Shown piece after piece: positions 40,252 to 50,244 of a stretch of DNA of 64,000 bases. The number at the start of each line of letters is the position of its first letter. The first letter of the stretch is position 1. Made by a program: the position numbers and the translations under genes. The stretch is from Hymenobacter sp. GOD-10R (GTDB taxonomy: Bacteria > Bacteroidota > Bacteroidia > Cytophagales > Hymenobacteraceae). The DNA lies in assembly GCF_035609205.1 (NCBI RefSeq), contig NZ_CP141184.1, positions 3,872,501 through 3,936,500 of the forward strand, given 5' to 3'. The notes beneath the pieces were generated by a model, which saw only the letters and a list, made by a program, of their open reading frames with translations, was not told the origin of the DNA and searched no databases.

Positions 40252-41193
40252 ATGAAGATTGCCCTGGACGCAATGGGTGGTGATTTCGCCCCCCAGGCTG
40301 CTGTCGATGGCGCTGTGTTAGCAGCTGAAAAGCTAGCCGGCTCAGCTCAGATTGTGCTTATTGGCCAAGAATCAGCCGTGCGCCCCTTACTCGAAAAGTA
40401 CGGGGCGGCGGCTGAAAGCTTGCTACTCGTTCCTGCTAGTCAGGTAATTGAGATGGGCGAGCACCCGGCCAAAGCCTACCAGCAAAAACAGGATTCCAGC
40501 ATTGCCGTTGGTTACCGCATGTTGCACGCCGGTGAAGTAGAAGCTTTCTGCTCTGCTGGCAATACGGGCGCAATGCTCGTAGGTGCCATGTTCAGCGTAA
40601 AAACAGTGTCCGGTGTACTGCGCCCTGCCATCGCTAATTTTGTCCCGAAGATGGGGGGTGGCTATGGCATCCTGCTCGACGTAGGGGCCAATGCCGAATG
40701 CAAACCCGAAATGCTGGAGCAGTTTGGGGAGCTAGGTTCGCTGTATGCACAATATGTATTAGGCATCGAGAAGCCTACAGTTGGCCTCATGAATCTAGGT
40801 GAGGAAGAAGGCAAAGGCACCGCTAATGCTCAAGCCGCACACCAGCTATTGAAAGTGAACCCCCATATTCACTTCTTTGGCAACCTTGAGGGTCGCGACT
40901 TATTTAACTCGAAGGCCGACGTCATTGTGTGCGACGGCTACACGGGTAATGTAATTCTGAAAATGGCCGAGTCGATTTACGATATCTTGGCCGAGAAGCA
41001 GATGCACGATCCGTTCTTCGACAAATTTAACTACGAAGCTATTGGGGGCAGTCCAATCCTAGGCATCAACGACAATGCTATCATTGGACATGGCGTAAGT
41101 ACGCCTCAGGCCATCTGCAATATGTTGTTGCAGGGCTACCAAATGGCTAAATCCGGTATTGCGGATCAGATTAAATCTACTTTCAAGTCTTGA
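40252..41193 (+). CDS. plsX: Phosphate acyltransferase PlsX
   Basis: 313 residues. Hallmarks: IALDAMGGDFAP at the N-terminus, IEMGEHPAKAYQQKQDSS, FCSAGNTGAMLVGA, LLDVGANAECKPE, LMNLGEEEGKGT, FFGNLEGRD and VCDGYTGNVILK. Known reaction: acyl-ACP plus phosphate to acyl-phosphate, the donor for PlsY in phospholipid synthesis. Peripheral membrane enzyme. The gene follows rpmF by 63 bases. Confidence 0.96.
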   Translation: MKIALDAMGGDFAPQAAVDGAVLAAEKLAGSAQIVLIGQESAVRPLLEKYGAAAESLLLVPASQVIEMGEHPAKAYQQKQDSSIAVGYRMLHAGEVEAFCSAGNTGAMLVGAMFSVKTVSGVLRPAIANFVPKMGGGYGILLDVGANAECKPEMLEQFGELGSLYAQYVLGIEKPTVGLMNLGEEEGKGTANAQAAHQLLKVNPHIHFFGNLEGRDLFNSKADVIVCDGYTGNVILKMAESIYDILAEKQMHDPFFDKFNYEAIGGSPILGINDNAIIGHGVSTPQAICNMLLQGYQMAKSGIADQIKSTFKS

Positions 41194-41238
41194 GTCTAGT
41201 AGAGACCTTTCTACTGACAAGCTGCTTTTGCGCCCCCA

Positions 41239-42252
41239 ATGAAAATTACCGCCGCCATTACTGGGGTGGGCGCCTATGTGCCCGATTACATCCTCACCAA
41301 TAAAGAACTCGAAACCTTAGTAGAAACTACTGACGAGTGGATTGTTAGTCGAACCGGCATTGAGGAGCGACGCATTCTGAAGGGCGAGAATCAGGGCACT
41401 TCGGTGATGGGTATAAAGGCCGTAGAGCAATTGCTGGCGAAAACCGGCACTCGGCCCGAGGAAATAGATTTAGTTATCTGCGCTACTACTACGCCCGATT
41501 TAGTATTCCCAGCTACGGCTAATATCATCTCGGCCGCTGTTGGTATCAATAACGCCTTCAGCTTCGACATGCAGGCGGCCTGTTCAGGCTTTATTTTCGC
41601 ACTGACTACAGGAGCTCAGTTTATTCAAACGGGCGCCTATAAAAAGGTTATTGTCGTTGGTGCCGACAAGATGTCGAGCATTATCGACTATACTGACCGC
41701 GCCACTTGCATCATCTTTGGCGACGGTGCCGGTGCGGTTTTGTTGGAGCCGAACACGGAAGGGCTAGGTCTGCAAGACCAAGTGTTATGTTCTGACGGCC
41801 ACGGCGAGCCCTACTTACACCAAAAAGCAGGCGGTAGTCGCCGCCCCCCATCTGCCGAAACTGTTGCGCAACGCGAACATTATGTGCACCAAGAAGGCGC
41901 TACCGTATTCAAGTTTGCCGTAAAAAATATGGCCGACGTAGCAGCTCAAGTTATGGAGCGTAATCATCTTACAGCTGATGATGTGGCCTGGCTAGTACCT
42001 CACCAAGCTAATAAGCGCATTATCCATGCTACCGCGCACCGTATGGGCGTAGGAGAAGAGAAGGTGATGCTCAACATTCACCGCTACGGTAATACCACCA
42101 ATGGTACCATTCCTTTGTGCTTAGCTGACTACGAATCGCAGCTTAACAAAGGCGACAACCTCATCATTGCTGCCTTTGGCGGCGGATTTACGTGGGGTGC
42201 GTTGTATCTAAAATGGGCTTACGACCCAAAACCTGATCCGCAACTCGCTTAA
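41239..42252 (+). CDS. fabH: Beta-ketoacyl-ACP synthase III FabH
   Basis: 337 residues. Catalytic triad visible: Cys in [12 protein letters not shown], His in [10 protein letters not shown] and Asn in [11 protein letters not shown]; the signature [10 protein letters not shown] precedes them. Known reaction: condensation of acetyl-CoA (or a branched acyl-CoA) with malonyl-ACP to start fatty acid synthesis. Starts 45 bases after plsX, so it is in the same operon; a terminator follows. Confidence 0.96.
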   Translation: MKITAAITGVGAYVPDYILTNKELETLVETTDEWIVSRTGIEERRILKGENQGTSVMGIKAVEQLLAKTGTRPEEIDLVICATTTPDLVFPATANIISAAVGINNAFSFDMQAACSGFIFALTTGAQFIQTGAYKKVIVVGADKMSSIIDYTDRATCIIFGDGAGAVLLEPNTEGLGLQDQVLCSDGHGEPYLHQKAGGSRRPPSAETVAQREHYVHQEGATVFKFAVKNMADVAAQVMERNHLTADDVAWLVPHQANKRIIHATAHRMGVGEEKVMLNIHRYGNTTNGTIPLCLADYESQLNKGDNLIIAAFGGGFTWGALYLKWAYDPKPDPQLA

Positions 42253-42296
42253 GTAATGGGCTGAACGCGGAAAACCTCTATACTTGCACTCCCGTT

Positions 42297-42338
42297 GTGC
42301 CGCCCCGCCATCTTACGGGACGGCACTTCTTTTTTTGC
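42297..42338 (+). terminator. Terminator after fabH
   Basis: GTGCCGCCCCG (42297-42307) pairs with CGGGACGGCAC (one G-U), followed by TTCTTTTTTTTGC. This separates fabH from efp. Confidence 0.8.
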
Positions 42339-42340
42339 TT

Positions 42341-42420
42341 TTGAATGTTGAACGTTGAATAATCAGGCATCTGCATACCTAGCTATTCAGCCTTCAGGCT
42401 CTTATTCAAAATTCAACACC
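42341..42420. repeat. Stuttered short-word intergenic sequence (fabH-efp gap)
   Basis: TTGAATGTTGAACGTTGAAT (42341-42360) is mirrored by TTATTCAAAATTCAACA (42402-42418); the arms pair over 17 bp with two mismatches. The middle repeats CTTCAGGCT-like words. It is built from a ~6-7 bp unit, like the other gaps listed. Confidence 0.5.
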
Positions 42421-42439
42421 TACACCCAATACTATCCAG

Positions 42440-43003
42440 ATGGCAACCACCGCAGATTTTAAAAACGGCCTCTGCCTCGAGTACAACGGCGACTTGTACA
42501 TCATCACTGAATTTCAGCACGTAAAGCCGGGCAAAGGCCCTGCCTTCGTACGTACCAAGCTGCGCAACATCAAAACCGGCAAAGTCATCGACAACACCTT
42601 CAATGCCGGTGTGAAAGTGACAACAGCACGGGTGGAGCAACGGCCGCATCAGTTCCTGTACAAGGATGAATATGGCTACAACTTCATGAACAACGCTGAC
42701 TTCGAGCAAGTAACGCTGCCTGAATCCATGGTACCGTTCCATGATCTGCTAAAGGATGGCCAAGAAGTTACCATACTTTTTCACGCCGAAACGGAGCAGC
42801 CGCTCACCGCTGAGCTTCCTCCTTTCGTAGAGCTCATGGTGACTTACACCGAGCCCGGTCTACGTGGTGATACGGCTACTAATACTCTCAAGCCCGCAAC
42901 AGTAGAAACAGGAGCTCGTATTCAGGTGCCCTTATTCATTGAGCAAGACACCAAAATCCGCGTCGATACGCGCGACTATTCTTATGTCGAACGAGTCAAG
43001 TAA
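42440..43003 (+). CDS. efp: Translation elongation factor P
   Basis: 187 residues. Three beta-barrel domains: KOW-like start ([16 protein letters not shown]), the loop [17 protein letters not shown] with Lys32 at the tip that contacts the peptidyl-tRNA, and the C-terminal OB domain ending [11 protein letters not shown]. Known role: rescues ribosomes stalled on polyproline. It is immediately upstream of accB, an arrangement seen widely in the phylum. Confidence 0.96.
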   Translation: MATTADFKNGLCLEYNGDLYIITEFQHVKPGKGPAFVRTKLRNIKTGKVIDNTFNAGVKVTTARVEQRPHQFLYKDEYGYNFMNNADFEQVTLPESMVPFHDLLKDGQEVTILFHAETEQPLTAELPPFVELMVTYTEPGLRGDTATNTLKPATVETGARIQVPLFIEQDTKIRVDTRDYSYVERVK

Positions 43004-43025
43004 TTCCCCGCAGAAGCAGCCTGCT

Positions 43026-43505
43026 ATGAAAGCAAAAGAACTCCAAGAGTTGATCGACTTTATCGCCAAGTCGGGTCTGAACAAAGTCAACATTGAAACC
43101 GAGGAGTTTAAAATCTCGGTGCAGCGCGAACCTAGCTACAAGCCAGTTATTAGCTCGGCGCCAGCTCCGGCCCCCGCGCAGGCGGCACCAGCCGCCGCTG
43201 CACCGGCACCGGCCGCACCAGCAGCCGCACCAGCACCGGCTGCTTCCGCTGCTCCTAGCAACAACTATGTGCCACTCAAGTCGCCTATGATTGGTACGTT
43301 CTACCGGTCAGCCAGCCCCGATAGTCCTGCCTTGGTGAACGTGGGTGACTTGGTTGAGCAAGGCCAGGTGATCTGCATTATCGAAGCCATGAAGCTGTTC
43401 AACGAAATTGAAGCTGAAACTTCAGGCCGGGTAGTAAAAGTGATGGTTGAGAATGCTAACCCAGTCGAATACGACCAGCCGCTCTTCCTGATTGAGCCAA
43501 TGTAA
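43026..43505 (+). CDS. accB: Biotin carboxyl carrier protein of acetyl-CoA carboxylase
   Basis: 160 residues from the ATG at 43026 (MKAKELQELIDFIAKSG). An in-frame ATG at 42984 overlapping efp would add [14 protein letters not shown] and is the alternative. After the N-terminal helix come a ~45-residue Ala/Pro hinge (a source of long repetitive DNA at 43160-43260) and the biotinyl domain with the biotinylation site EAMKLFNE. Known role: carries biotin between AccC and the carboxyltransferase. Same strand as accC, 104 bases apart. Confidence 0.95.
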   Translation: MKAKELQELIDFIAKSGLNKVNIETEEFKISVQREPSYKPVISSAPAPAPAQAAPAAAAPAPAAPAAAPAPAASAAPSNNYVPLKSPMIGTFYRSASPDSPALVNVGDLVEQGQVICIIEAMKLFNEIEAETSGRVVKVMVENANPVEYDQPLFLIEPM

Positions 43506-43509
43506 TTTT

Positions 43510-43595
43510 CAGAGCTTAGAATTGAGAGCTTAGAGCATAGACCTAGGTAGTAAACAGCCTATTGTCTACGTTCTAAGCTCTCCGTTCTCACATCT
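43510..43595. repeat. Stuttered, hairpin-forming intergenic sequence (accB-accC gap)
   Basis: Words of the type GAGCTTAGA(A/G)(T/C) recur. GAGAGCTTAGAGCATAGAC (43524-43542) pairs with GTCTACGTTCTAAGCTCTC (43564-43582) over 19 bp with two mismatches. No U-run is present, so it is unlikely to be a simple terminator within an acc operon. Confidence 0.5.
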
Positions 43596-43609
43596 AGATC
43601 TAAAGACCT

Positions 43610-44953
43610 GTGTTCAAGAAAATATTAGTTGCCAACCGGGGCGAAATTGCATTACGCATTATTCGTACCTGCAAGGAGATGGGCATTAAGACTGTGGCAG
43701 TGTATTCCACAGCTGATAAGGAAAGTTTGCACGTGCGCTTTGCTGACGAAGCCGTGTGCATCGGCCCCCCGCCCTCGGCGCAATCCTACCTGAACATCCC
43801 TAGCCTGATTGCCGCAGCAGAAATCACTAATGCTGATGCAATTCACCCTGGCTATGGCTTTTTGAGCGAAAACGCGGAATTCTCGCGTGTTTGCCAGGAA
43901 AATGGCATCAAGTTCATCGGTGCTACCCCGGAGATGATTAACTCTATGGGTGATAAAGCTTCGGCAAAGGCCACGATGAAGAAAGCTGGTGTGCCCACCA
44001 TTCCTGGTTCTGATGGCTTGCTGGATTCGATTGCCGAAGGTCTAAAGGTAGCACACCGCGTGAAGTACCCGGTTATCCTGAAGGCTACGGCTGGTGGTGG
44101 TGGTCGCGGTATGCGCATCGTCCGCAACGACGACGAGTTTGAAAAAGCGTGGAACAGCGCCCGCACTGAAGCGCAAGCAGCGTTCGGCAACGATGGCATC
44201 TATCTGGAAAAATATGTGGAAGAGCCGCACCACATCGAAATCCAACTTGTAGGCGACCAGTACGGCCGCGCCGCTCACCTCTCGGAGCGTGACTGCTCCA
44301 TTCAGCGCCGTCACCAGAAGCTGGTGGAGGAAACGCCTTCTCCTTTTATGACCGACAAGTTGCGGGATAAAATGGGCAAGGCGGCAGTGGCGGGTGCGAA
44401 GGCCATCAGCTACGAAGGAGTAGGCACCATCGAGTTCCTAGTGGACAAGAACCGTGACTTCTACTTCATGGAAATGAATACTCGTATTCAGGTAGAGCAC
44501 CCCATTACGGAGGAAGTAGTAAACTACGACCTCATCAAAGAGCAAATTAAAGTAGCTGCTGGCATACCGATTACGGGTAAAGATTATTTGCCCCAGATGC
44601 ACGCTATGGAATGCCGCATCAATGCGGAGGACCCAGCAAACGGCTTCCGTCCTTCGCCCGGCAAAATTACGGTGCTACACATCCCAGGTGGTCATGGCGT
44701 GCGCGTCGATACGCACGTGTACGCGGGCTACACCATCCCGCCGAACTACGACTCAATGATTGCCAAACTCATCACCGTTGCGCAAACCCGCGAGGAGTGC
44801 ATTGTGAAGATGAAGCGTGCCCTGAGTGAGTTTGTAGTAGAAGGCGTGAAAACGACTATCCCCTTCCACCTAGCTTTGATGGACAACGAGGATTTCCGCG
44901 CCGGAAATTTCACTACGGCATTCTTGGATTCATTCGATTTCTCGGTGTTGTAG
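43610..44953 (+). CDS. accC: Acetyl-CoA carboxylase biotin carboxylase subunit
   Basis: 447 residues, GTG start (GTG TTC AAG AAA ATA TTA). ATP-grasp hallmarks: [27 protein letters not shown], the glycine-rich loop [28 protein letters not shown] and the C-terminal [16 protein letters not shown]. Known reaction: ATP- and bicarbonate-dependent carboxylation of biotin on AccB. It is the last gene before the long bidirectional terminator. Confidence 0.96.
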   Translation: MFKKILVANRGEIALRIIRTCKEMGIKTVAVYSTADKESLHVRFADEAVCIGPPPSAQSYLNIPSLIAAAEITNADAIHPGYGFLSENAEFSRVCQENGIKFIGATPEMINSMGDKASAKATMKKAGVPTIPGSDGLLDSIAEGLKVAHRVKYPVILKATAGGGGRGMRIVRNDDEFEKAWNSARTEAQAAFGNDGIYLEKYVEEPHHIEIQLVGDQYGRAAHLSERDCSIQRRHQKLVEETPSPFMTDKLRDKMGKAAVAGAKAISYEGVGTIEFLVDKNRDFYFMEMNTRIQVEHPITEEVVNYDLIKEQIKVAAGIPITGKDYLPQMHAMECRINAEDPANGFRPSPGKITVLHIPGGHGVRVDTHVYAGYTIPPNYDSMIAKLITVAQTREECIVKMKRALSEFVVEGVKTTIPFHLALMDNEDFRAGNFTTAFLDSFDFSVL

Positions 44954-44968
44954 TAAGCTCTCTTTATA

Positions 44969-45010
44969 CAACAAAAAGGCCCGATCAGAATTGATCGGGC
45001 CTTTTTGTTG
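44969..45010. terminator. Bidirectional terminator, 19-bp stem
   Basis: A perfect 19-bp inverted repeat (CAACAAAAAGGCCCGATCA and its complement) closes a 4-base loop, with T-runs in both directions, between the convergent accC and DUF3109 genes. Confidence 0.88.
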
Positions 45011-45028
45011 TAAGTAATAAGTAGATAC

Positions 45029-45601
45029 CTACGAGGCTACCGGATTTTCAATTTCCTGCACCAACTCCCCGTACCACTCCTCGCCGTACTTGCGGATAAG
45101 TGGCTCTTTCAAGAATTGATAAATCCGTACACCTAGGTTAGCGCCAAACGAACACGCCGGATTGCAGATGTTCCAGCGGTCGTAGTTCAGCGCTTCGAAG
45201 TCTTCGTACTTGGTAATGCGGATTGGATACAGGTGGCAGCTGATTGGCTTTTTAAAGCTGGTAGCACCGGCCAAATAGGCCTGTTCAATACCGCACTTCA
45301 GAATGCCCCGCTCATCATAAAGCGCATAGGCACACTCTCGGTCATTGATGGTCGTGGTGCTATAGTCACCTTCCCAATCTTTGATGTATAGCCCTTGCTC
45401 CTCAATGGCTTGCTGTCCGGCTTCCGTAAGAAACGGCTTAATTTTATTGTACTCGGCTTCTAGAATAGCTAGCTCTTTCTCTTCTAAAGGCGCACCTAGG
45501 TCGCCTTCTACGCAGCAGGCGCCTTTGCAGGCCTCCAGGTTGCAGACAAAGAAGTTGTCGCGGATGTCGTCAGAGATGACAGTATTTTGGATGATAATCA
45601 T
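45029..45601 (-). CDS. DUF3109 family cysteine-rich protein
   Basis: 190 residues from the ATG at 45601 ([18 protein letters not shown]); the upstream frame is not conserved-looking. The N-terminal Cys pattern [16 protein letters not shown], then [18 protein letters not shown] and [11 protein letters not shown], ending with [10 protein letters not shown], is that of a metal- or Fe-S-binding fold. Known: conserved in Bacteroidota, function undetermined. A TATCTTTG promoter element lies 23 bases upstream. Confidence 0.9.
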   Translation of the reverse strand: MIIIQNTVISDDIRDNFFVCNLEACKGACCVEGDLGAPLEEKELAILEAEYNKIKPFLTEAGQQAIEEQGLYIKDWEGDYSTTTINDRECAYALYDERGILKCGIEQAYLAGATSFKKPISCHLYPIRITKYEDFEALNYDRWNICNPACSFGANLGVRIYQFLKEPLIRKYGEEWYGELVQEIENPVAS

Positions 45602-45623
45602 GATGTTGCAAACAAGCGAACTA

Positions 45624-45631
45624 CAAAGATA
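45624..45631 (-). promoter_or_regulatory. -7 element of the DUF3109 gene
   Basis: Minus-strand TATCTTTG lies 22 bases before the start at 45601. The -33 element is not clear. Confidence 0.5.
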
Positions 45632-45689
45632 CACAAGCGCAACGGAGTGATTAGGCAAGGTCGTTCAACAACTTCGCCTAGTTATTCCG

Positions 45690-46853
45690 TTACTCGGTCA
45701 CTTTCTGAATGATCTGTTCGGTTAGCTCGCATTGGCGCTCATGCGAATACGTTCGAATGGCCTCTTGCTGTGCAGCTTGGCCTAGCTGTTGCGCCCATTC
45801 TGGGTTATCAAGGCAGCGCAGTACGGCTTGTGCACAGGATTGGGTGTCACCGGGCGGGTAAAGCAATCCAGTTTGGCCGTCCTTTATGATTTCCGCTGTC
45901 CCACCAATGCGCGTACCTAGCACGGGTAGTCCCGCCGCCATGGCTTCAATGGTCACCATGCCATACGTTTCGTTTTTGGAGGCCATTACAAATACATCAA
46001 TGGCGCGGTAGAAAACCTCCGTTTGGGCATTGAAAGGACGAAAATGGACGGCTTGCCCCAAGTTGTATTTTCGTACTAGGCCATGCAGATGTTCTAGGTA
46101 TTCGTCTCCTTCGTTTTTTGTCGGTTCGCCCATCAGCACTAGTTCGACCGGCCGTTGATGTTGCGTCCGCAGTTGATGCACTACCTCAATCACGAAGTCC
46201 TGTCCTTTGCCACTATCAAAGCGGCCTAACAGGCCTAGCAACGGACCTTCAGCAGGAAGCCCTAGCTGCTGCCGGGCAGCGGCCTTGGTCAGGCCTGGAT
46301 TGATAAACCGCCCTAGCTCAATACCGAGCGGCACTACATGCACCTTGGCTGGATCGAAGCGGGTCTTTTCGGCAACTTGCTTAGCCAGCCAAGGCAGTGG
46401 GGAAAGCCAAGCATCAAGCACCCCAAAACGTAAGGTATGAAATAGGTCACGTTTGGGCGGACCTAGTTGCATGTGTTGCTGATAGATAAGCTTAATCCGC
46501 CTACCCATCAATAGCTTTACTAGGCTCACCAAACCGAGGTCGCGGTTCTGGGTGACGATAAGCACTTGAATCTGCTGCTGTCGTAAGTACCTAGCCAGTT
46601 GGCGAGCGGCACCTAGGCTAAACGATTTTGATCGACTGTTCAGCGATACCGAATACAGGCCTTCTAGTTGCGCCTGCTTCAGCGCGGGTGAATCAGGCGG
46701 TGCGATCAGCGTAATTTTCCAGCCTCTCGCTTGCATCCATTTCGTGAGCTTTACCGTGTTGATTTCTAATCCGCCCCAACTCCGGGATAGGCACAATAAT
46801 GCTACAGGTGGCTTATTCGTAGAAGTAATATGGTTAACAGCAGAAGAATTCAC
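45690..46853 (-). CDS. GT4-family glycosyltransferase
   Basis: 387 residues using GTG 46853; a further GTG at 46877 gives 395. I prefer 46853 because TATCTTCG, a near-consensus -7 element, overlaps the longer leader. GT-B fold: N-terminal CLSRSWGGLEINTVKL, glycine-rich LLGLLGRFDSGKGQDF, and the donor-binding EX7E motif in ETYGMVTIEAMAAGLP. No membrane segment. Known of the family: sugar transfer from nucleotide-sugars, often lipopolysaccharide or exopolysaccharide. No linked glycan genes are adjacent; donor and acceptor unknown. Confidence 0.88.
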   Translation of the reverse strand: MNSSAVNHITSTNKPPVALLCLSRSWGGLEINTVKLTKWMQARGWKITLIAPPDSPALKQAQLEGLYSVSLNSRSKSFSLGAARQLARYLRQQQIQVLIVTQNRDLGLVSLVKLLMGRRIKLIYQQHMQLGPPKRDLFHTLRFGVLDAWLSPLPWLAKQVAEKTRFDPAKVHVVPLGIELGRFINPGLTKAAARQQLGLPAEGPLLGLLGRFDSGKGQDFVIEVVHQLRTQHQRPVELVLMGEPTKNEGDEYLEHLHGLVRKYNLGQAVHFRPFNAQTEVFYRAIDVFVMASKNETYGMVTIEAMAAGLPVLGTRIGGTAEIIKDGQTGLLYPPGDTQSCAQAVLRCLDNPEWAQQLGQAAQQEAIRTYSHERQCELTEQIIQKVTE

Positions 46854-47003
46854 GCAGCGAAGATACAGCTGTAACACCTCTCAGAGCCATAATAAGCCAT
46901 CGTTGCAATGAAACCACGTGAAGCGCTGTTATACACATACTTTTCTCAGCAAGGGCAACAGTCGGGTAGCAAATTGCTTCAATTCGGTATAAGTACCATT
47001 CTA

Positions 47004-47035
47004 TTTCCTTCCCCCACCCGAAAGCCTTACCTTTG
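47004..47035 (+). promoter_or_regulatory. Promoter of the helicase gene
   Basis: TTTC (47004-47007), a 20-base spacer, and TACCTTTG (47028-47035) match the phylum's -33/-7 pattern. The ATG is 29 bases downstream. Confidence 0.6.
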
Positions 47036-47064
47036 CTAATAAGCCAAAAAGCTTAGTTTAACGC

Positions 47065-49317
47065 ATGGCACTGGATTATCTTACTTTATTAAATCCCTCC
47101 CAAGCGGCCGCGGTGATGAACACCGAGGGTCCGTGCATGATTATCGCGGGCGCCGGCTCGGGCAAGACGCGCGTGCTCACGTACCGCATTGCACACCTGC
47201 TAGAGAAGAATGTTGACCCGTTCAATATCCTAGCCTTGACGTTCACCAATAAGGCCGCCAAGGAAATGCGCGCCCGTATTGAGAAAGTAGTAGGCCCTGA
47301 TGCGAAAAATGTATGGATGGGTACCTTCCACTCGGTGTTTGCCCGCATTCTGCGCTCGGAAGCTGATAAAATTGGCTACCCTCGTTCTTTCACCATCTAC
47401 GATACTCAGGACAGCAAAACGCTGGTTACGCAGATTGTGAAGGAGTTGGAATTGGACGATAAGCTCTACAAGCCGAGCATGGTGCTAGGTCGCATCTCGG
47501 CCGCGAAGAACAAGCTGATTTCGGTGCAGCAGTACCTCAACGACCCAGTTATCCGCCAGGATGACGAAGCTGCCCTGCGCCCTAAAATTGGGGTGATTTA
47601 TCAGCAGTACGCCCAGCGTTGCTTCAAAGCCGGCGCTATGGACTTTGATGATCTGCTCTACCAGACCAACGTGCTGTTCAAGGACCACGTGGATGTGCTG
47701 AACAAATACCAGAACATCTTCAAGTACGTGATGGTGGACGAGTATCAAGACACAAACTACTCGCAGTATCTCATCACGCGTAAACTAGCCGCCAAGGACC
47801 GCAACATTTGCGTAGTAGGTGACGATGCGCAAAGTATCTACGCTTTCCGCGGCGCCGATATCAGCAATATTCTCAATTTTGAGAAGGACTATCCGGAGCT
47901 GCAGGTTTTTAAGCTAGAGCAGAATTACCGCTCGACTAAGAATATTGTGAAGGCGGCTAATTCCGTCATCAAGAACAACAAAGCGCAGCTACGCAAGGAT
48001 GTTTTTTCCGAGAATGAGGAAGGCACGCTGATTGAGGTTATCAAGGCAGCTTCTGATAACGAAGAAGGAAAGCTAATCGCCAATTCGATCTACGAGGACA
48101 AGATGAACCATCATCTATCCTACGATGATTTCGCTATCCTCTACCGCACCAACGCCCAAAGCCGGGCAATGGAAGAAGCCCTGCGTAAGCTTAACATCAA
48201 GTACAAAATTGTTGGGGGCTTGTCGTTCTACCAGCGCAAGGAAATCAAGGACTTAGTGGCCTACTTGCGTATGACGGTGAACCCTAATGACGAGCAAGCG
48301 CTACGACGCGTCATCAACTACCCGAAGCGCGGGATTGGCGACACAACCATCAGCAAGCTGATCAATGCAGCTGAGGAAGCAAATCATACGATTTGGGAAG
48401 TAGTGAGCAACGCCGACCAGTTTCTTCCTACCCGCGTAGCTAACCCTGTCGTTGGTTTCGCGGAGCAGATCAAGAGCTACACCGTGGTTGCCGGCAAGGA
48501 AGATGCGTTTGAAGCAGCCAAGTTTATCGCCAAAAACTCCGGCATGATCGAGGAGTTGTATGCCGATAAAAGCATCGAAGGCCTGTCGCGCTACGAGAAC
48601 ATTCAGGAGCTATTAAATGGTATCAAGGAGTATGTCGATGATCCTGAAAGAGAGGATAAGTCGCTAGCCTCCTTCCTGCAAGACATTGCCCTCGTTACGG
48701 ACGCCGACACTAAGGACGCTCAGCAGGACGGCGAGATGGTGACCCTTATGACGATCCACTCGGCGAAGGGGCTAGAATTCCGTAACGTATACATTGTGGG
48801 GATGGAAGAAAACCTCTTCCCTTCTCAGATGATGATCACCTCGCGGGCTGACCTAGAGGAAGAGCGCCGTTTGTTCTACGTGGCCATCACGCGGGCTGAA
48901 AAGAAGCTCACGCTTAGCTATGCTACCTCGCGCTACCAGTGGGGCAACTTGCGTAGCTGCGAAAAAAGCCGGTTCTTGGATGAAATTGATCCGCAGTACG
49001 TTGACTTTAAGTTTTCGGCTTCCTCTGGCCCGGGCGCGGGCGAGTCACCATTTGGTCACGTGCTGGAACGTCGGAGCAACCTCATCCCTCCTGCTCCGCG
49101 CAAGACAGTAGCCAAGGGGTATACACCACCCGCTGATTTTCAGCCCAGTGACACGTCTAACCTTACGGCAGGTCAGCGCGTAGAGCACCCAAAGTTTGGC
49201 TTTGGCACAGTAGCTAAGCTAGAAACCCAGGCTGGTTCGACCAAAGCTATTATTCAGTTTGAAGAAGTGGGTGAAAAAACGCTGCTGCTGAGCTTTGCTA
49301 AGCTGCGGGTGTTGTAG
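47065..49317 (+). CDS. pcrA: UvrD/PcrA-type ATP-dependent DNA helicase
   Basis: 750 residues. SF1A motifs in order: Q motif LNPSQAAAV, Walker A AGAGSGKTR, motif Ia LTFTNKAAKEM, Walker B VMVDEYQDTN, motif III GDDAQSIYAFRGA, motif IV LEQNYRST, motif V MTIHSAKGLEF and motif VI FYVAITRAEKKL. The C-terminus carries the Tudor-like domain (VEHPKFGFGTVAKLE) that binds RNA polymerase in PcrA. Known role: 3'-5' unwinding in repair, and removal of RecA or stalled polymerase. It precedes the DUF4290 gene. Confidence 0.94.
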   Translation: MALDYLTLLNPSQAAAVMNTEGPCMIIAGAGSGKTRVLTYRIAHLLEKNVDPFNILALTFTNKAAKEMRARIEKVVGPDAKNVWMGTFHSVFARILRSEADKIGYPRSFTIYDTQDSKTLVTQIVKELELDDKLYKPSMVLGRISAAKNKLISVQQYLNDPVIRQDDEAALRPKIGVIYQQYAQRCFKAGAMDFDDLLYQTNVLFKDHVDVLNKYQNIFKYVMVDEYQDTNYSQYLITRKLAAKDRNICVVGDDAQSIYAFRGADISNILNFEKDYPELQVFKLEQNYRSTKNIVKAANSVIKNNKAQLRKDVFSENEEGTLIEVIKAASDNEEGKLIANSIYEDKMNHHLSYDDFAILYRTNAQSRAMEEALRKLNIKYKIVGGLSFYQRKEIKDLVAYLRMTVNPNDEQALRRVINYPKRGIGDTTISKLINAAEEANHTIWEVVSNADQFLPTRVANPVVGFAEQIKSYTVVAGKEDAFEAAKFIAKNSGMIEELYADKSIEGLSRYENIQELLNGIKEYVDDPEREDKSLASFLQDIALVTDADTKDAQQDGEMVTLMTIHSAKGLEFRNVYIVGMEENLFPSQMMITSRADLEEERRLFYVAITRAEKKLTLSYATSRYQWGNLRSCEKSRFLDEIDPQYVDFKFSASSGPGAGESPFGHVLERRSNLIPPAPRKTVAKGYTPPADFQPSDTSNLTAGQRVEHPKFGFGTVAKLETQAGSTKAIIQFEEVGEKTLLLSFAKLRVL

Positions 49318-49427
49318 CTCCTAGCTTGGTTCCTGAGTCGTTAGTCATAAGACTCGGGCTATATTTACACCGACAAAGACTAGTCTGAGCCACTCTTGGC
49401 TCAGGCTAGGTTTGCTTTACTTTCCGA

Positions 49428-50159
49428 ATGACATATCTCCCTTCCCCTTATAAAAACGAGCTGCTGCTGCGTGAATACGGCCAGAGTACCTACGAACTGG
49501 TGCAGACTCTGAGCACCATCGAGGACAAAGCCGAGCGCACTCGGCGTGCCCAGCAGATTGTGCAGCTCATCTTCCGCCTGAACCCTAGCCTACGCGACCA
49601 GCCTGATGCCCAACAGAAGGTATGGCACCATCTGTTTATGATGGCCGATGAAGAACTAGACGTAGACAGCCCCTTCCCGCTCAAGAGCCTAGAGTTAGAG
49701 CAAGAACCTGAACGCGTTGCTTACCCAAAGAACTCACCCAAGCTGAAAGCATACGGCCGAGGCGTTGAGCTGCTGATTGAAAAAGCGCTGGCTATGGAGG
49801 ATGCAGCAGAGCGCGAGCAGGCGACTATTGCTATCGGACGCACCATGAAGTTCTTGTACCGTTCTCACAATAAGGAGAATGCGAAAGACATCACCATCCT
49901 GAAGCACTTGAAGGAGCTATCAGGTGGCAAGCTGGAGCTAGATCCTGCCCAAGTAGACGCCCAGAACTTGTTTGAGTTTGCTACGAACGGCCGCCCGGCG
50001 CCCTTCATCGTGCCGCAGCCGCGTAACGACCGCAGTGAACGTACTGACCGTGGCGAACGTGGTGACCGGGAAGTACGCCGCGGTACCAGCAACAACCGTC
50101 GCGACAAGCAGCGTCGCGGTGGCAAGAAGCGTCAAGAGCCCCAACAGCCTCCCCAATAA
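49428..50159 (+). CDS. DUF4290 domain protein
   Basis: 243 residues. Helical DUF4290 core (residues ~5-180: LREYGQSTYELVQTLSTIED, RTRRAQQIVQLIFRLNP, LIEKALAM), then a basic, Arg/Gly/Asp-rich tail (RSERTDRGERGDREVRRG to the C-terminus) that could bind nucleic acid. Known: conserved upstream of murA in Bacteroidota; function not known. The gap of 138 bases to murA contains a stuttered repeat and no terminator, so they are probably co-transcribed. Confidence 0.85.
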   Translation: MTYLPSPYKNELLLREYGQSTYELVQTLSTIEDKAERTRRAQQIVQLIFRLNPSLRDQPDAQQKVWHHLFMMADEELDVDSPFPLKSLELEQEPERVAYPKNSPKLKAYGRGVELLIEKALAMEDAAEREQATIAIGRTMKFLYRSHNKENAKDITILKHLKELSGGKLELDPAQVDAQNLFEFATNGRPAPFIVPQPRNDRSERTDRGERGDREVRRGTSNNRRDKQRRGGKKRQEPQQPPQ

Positions 50160-50244
50160 CCCAGTTTGCTGCAAGGGTTCAGGTTAGTACTGGTACTCTA
50201 TGCAGCTATTGGCTTGCTGTCTTGCCAGACAGCTCTATTCTATT

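Noticed and set aside
42984..43025. Earlier accB start overlapping efp
   Set aside because: The extra 14 residues are not family-like; the ATG at 43026 gives the conserved MKAKELQ N-terminus. It remains possible.
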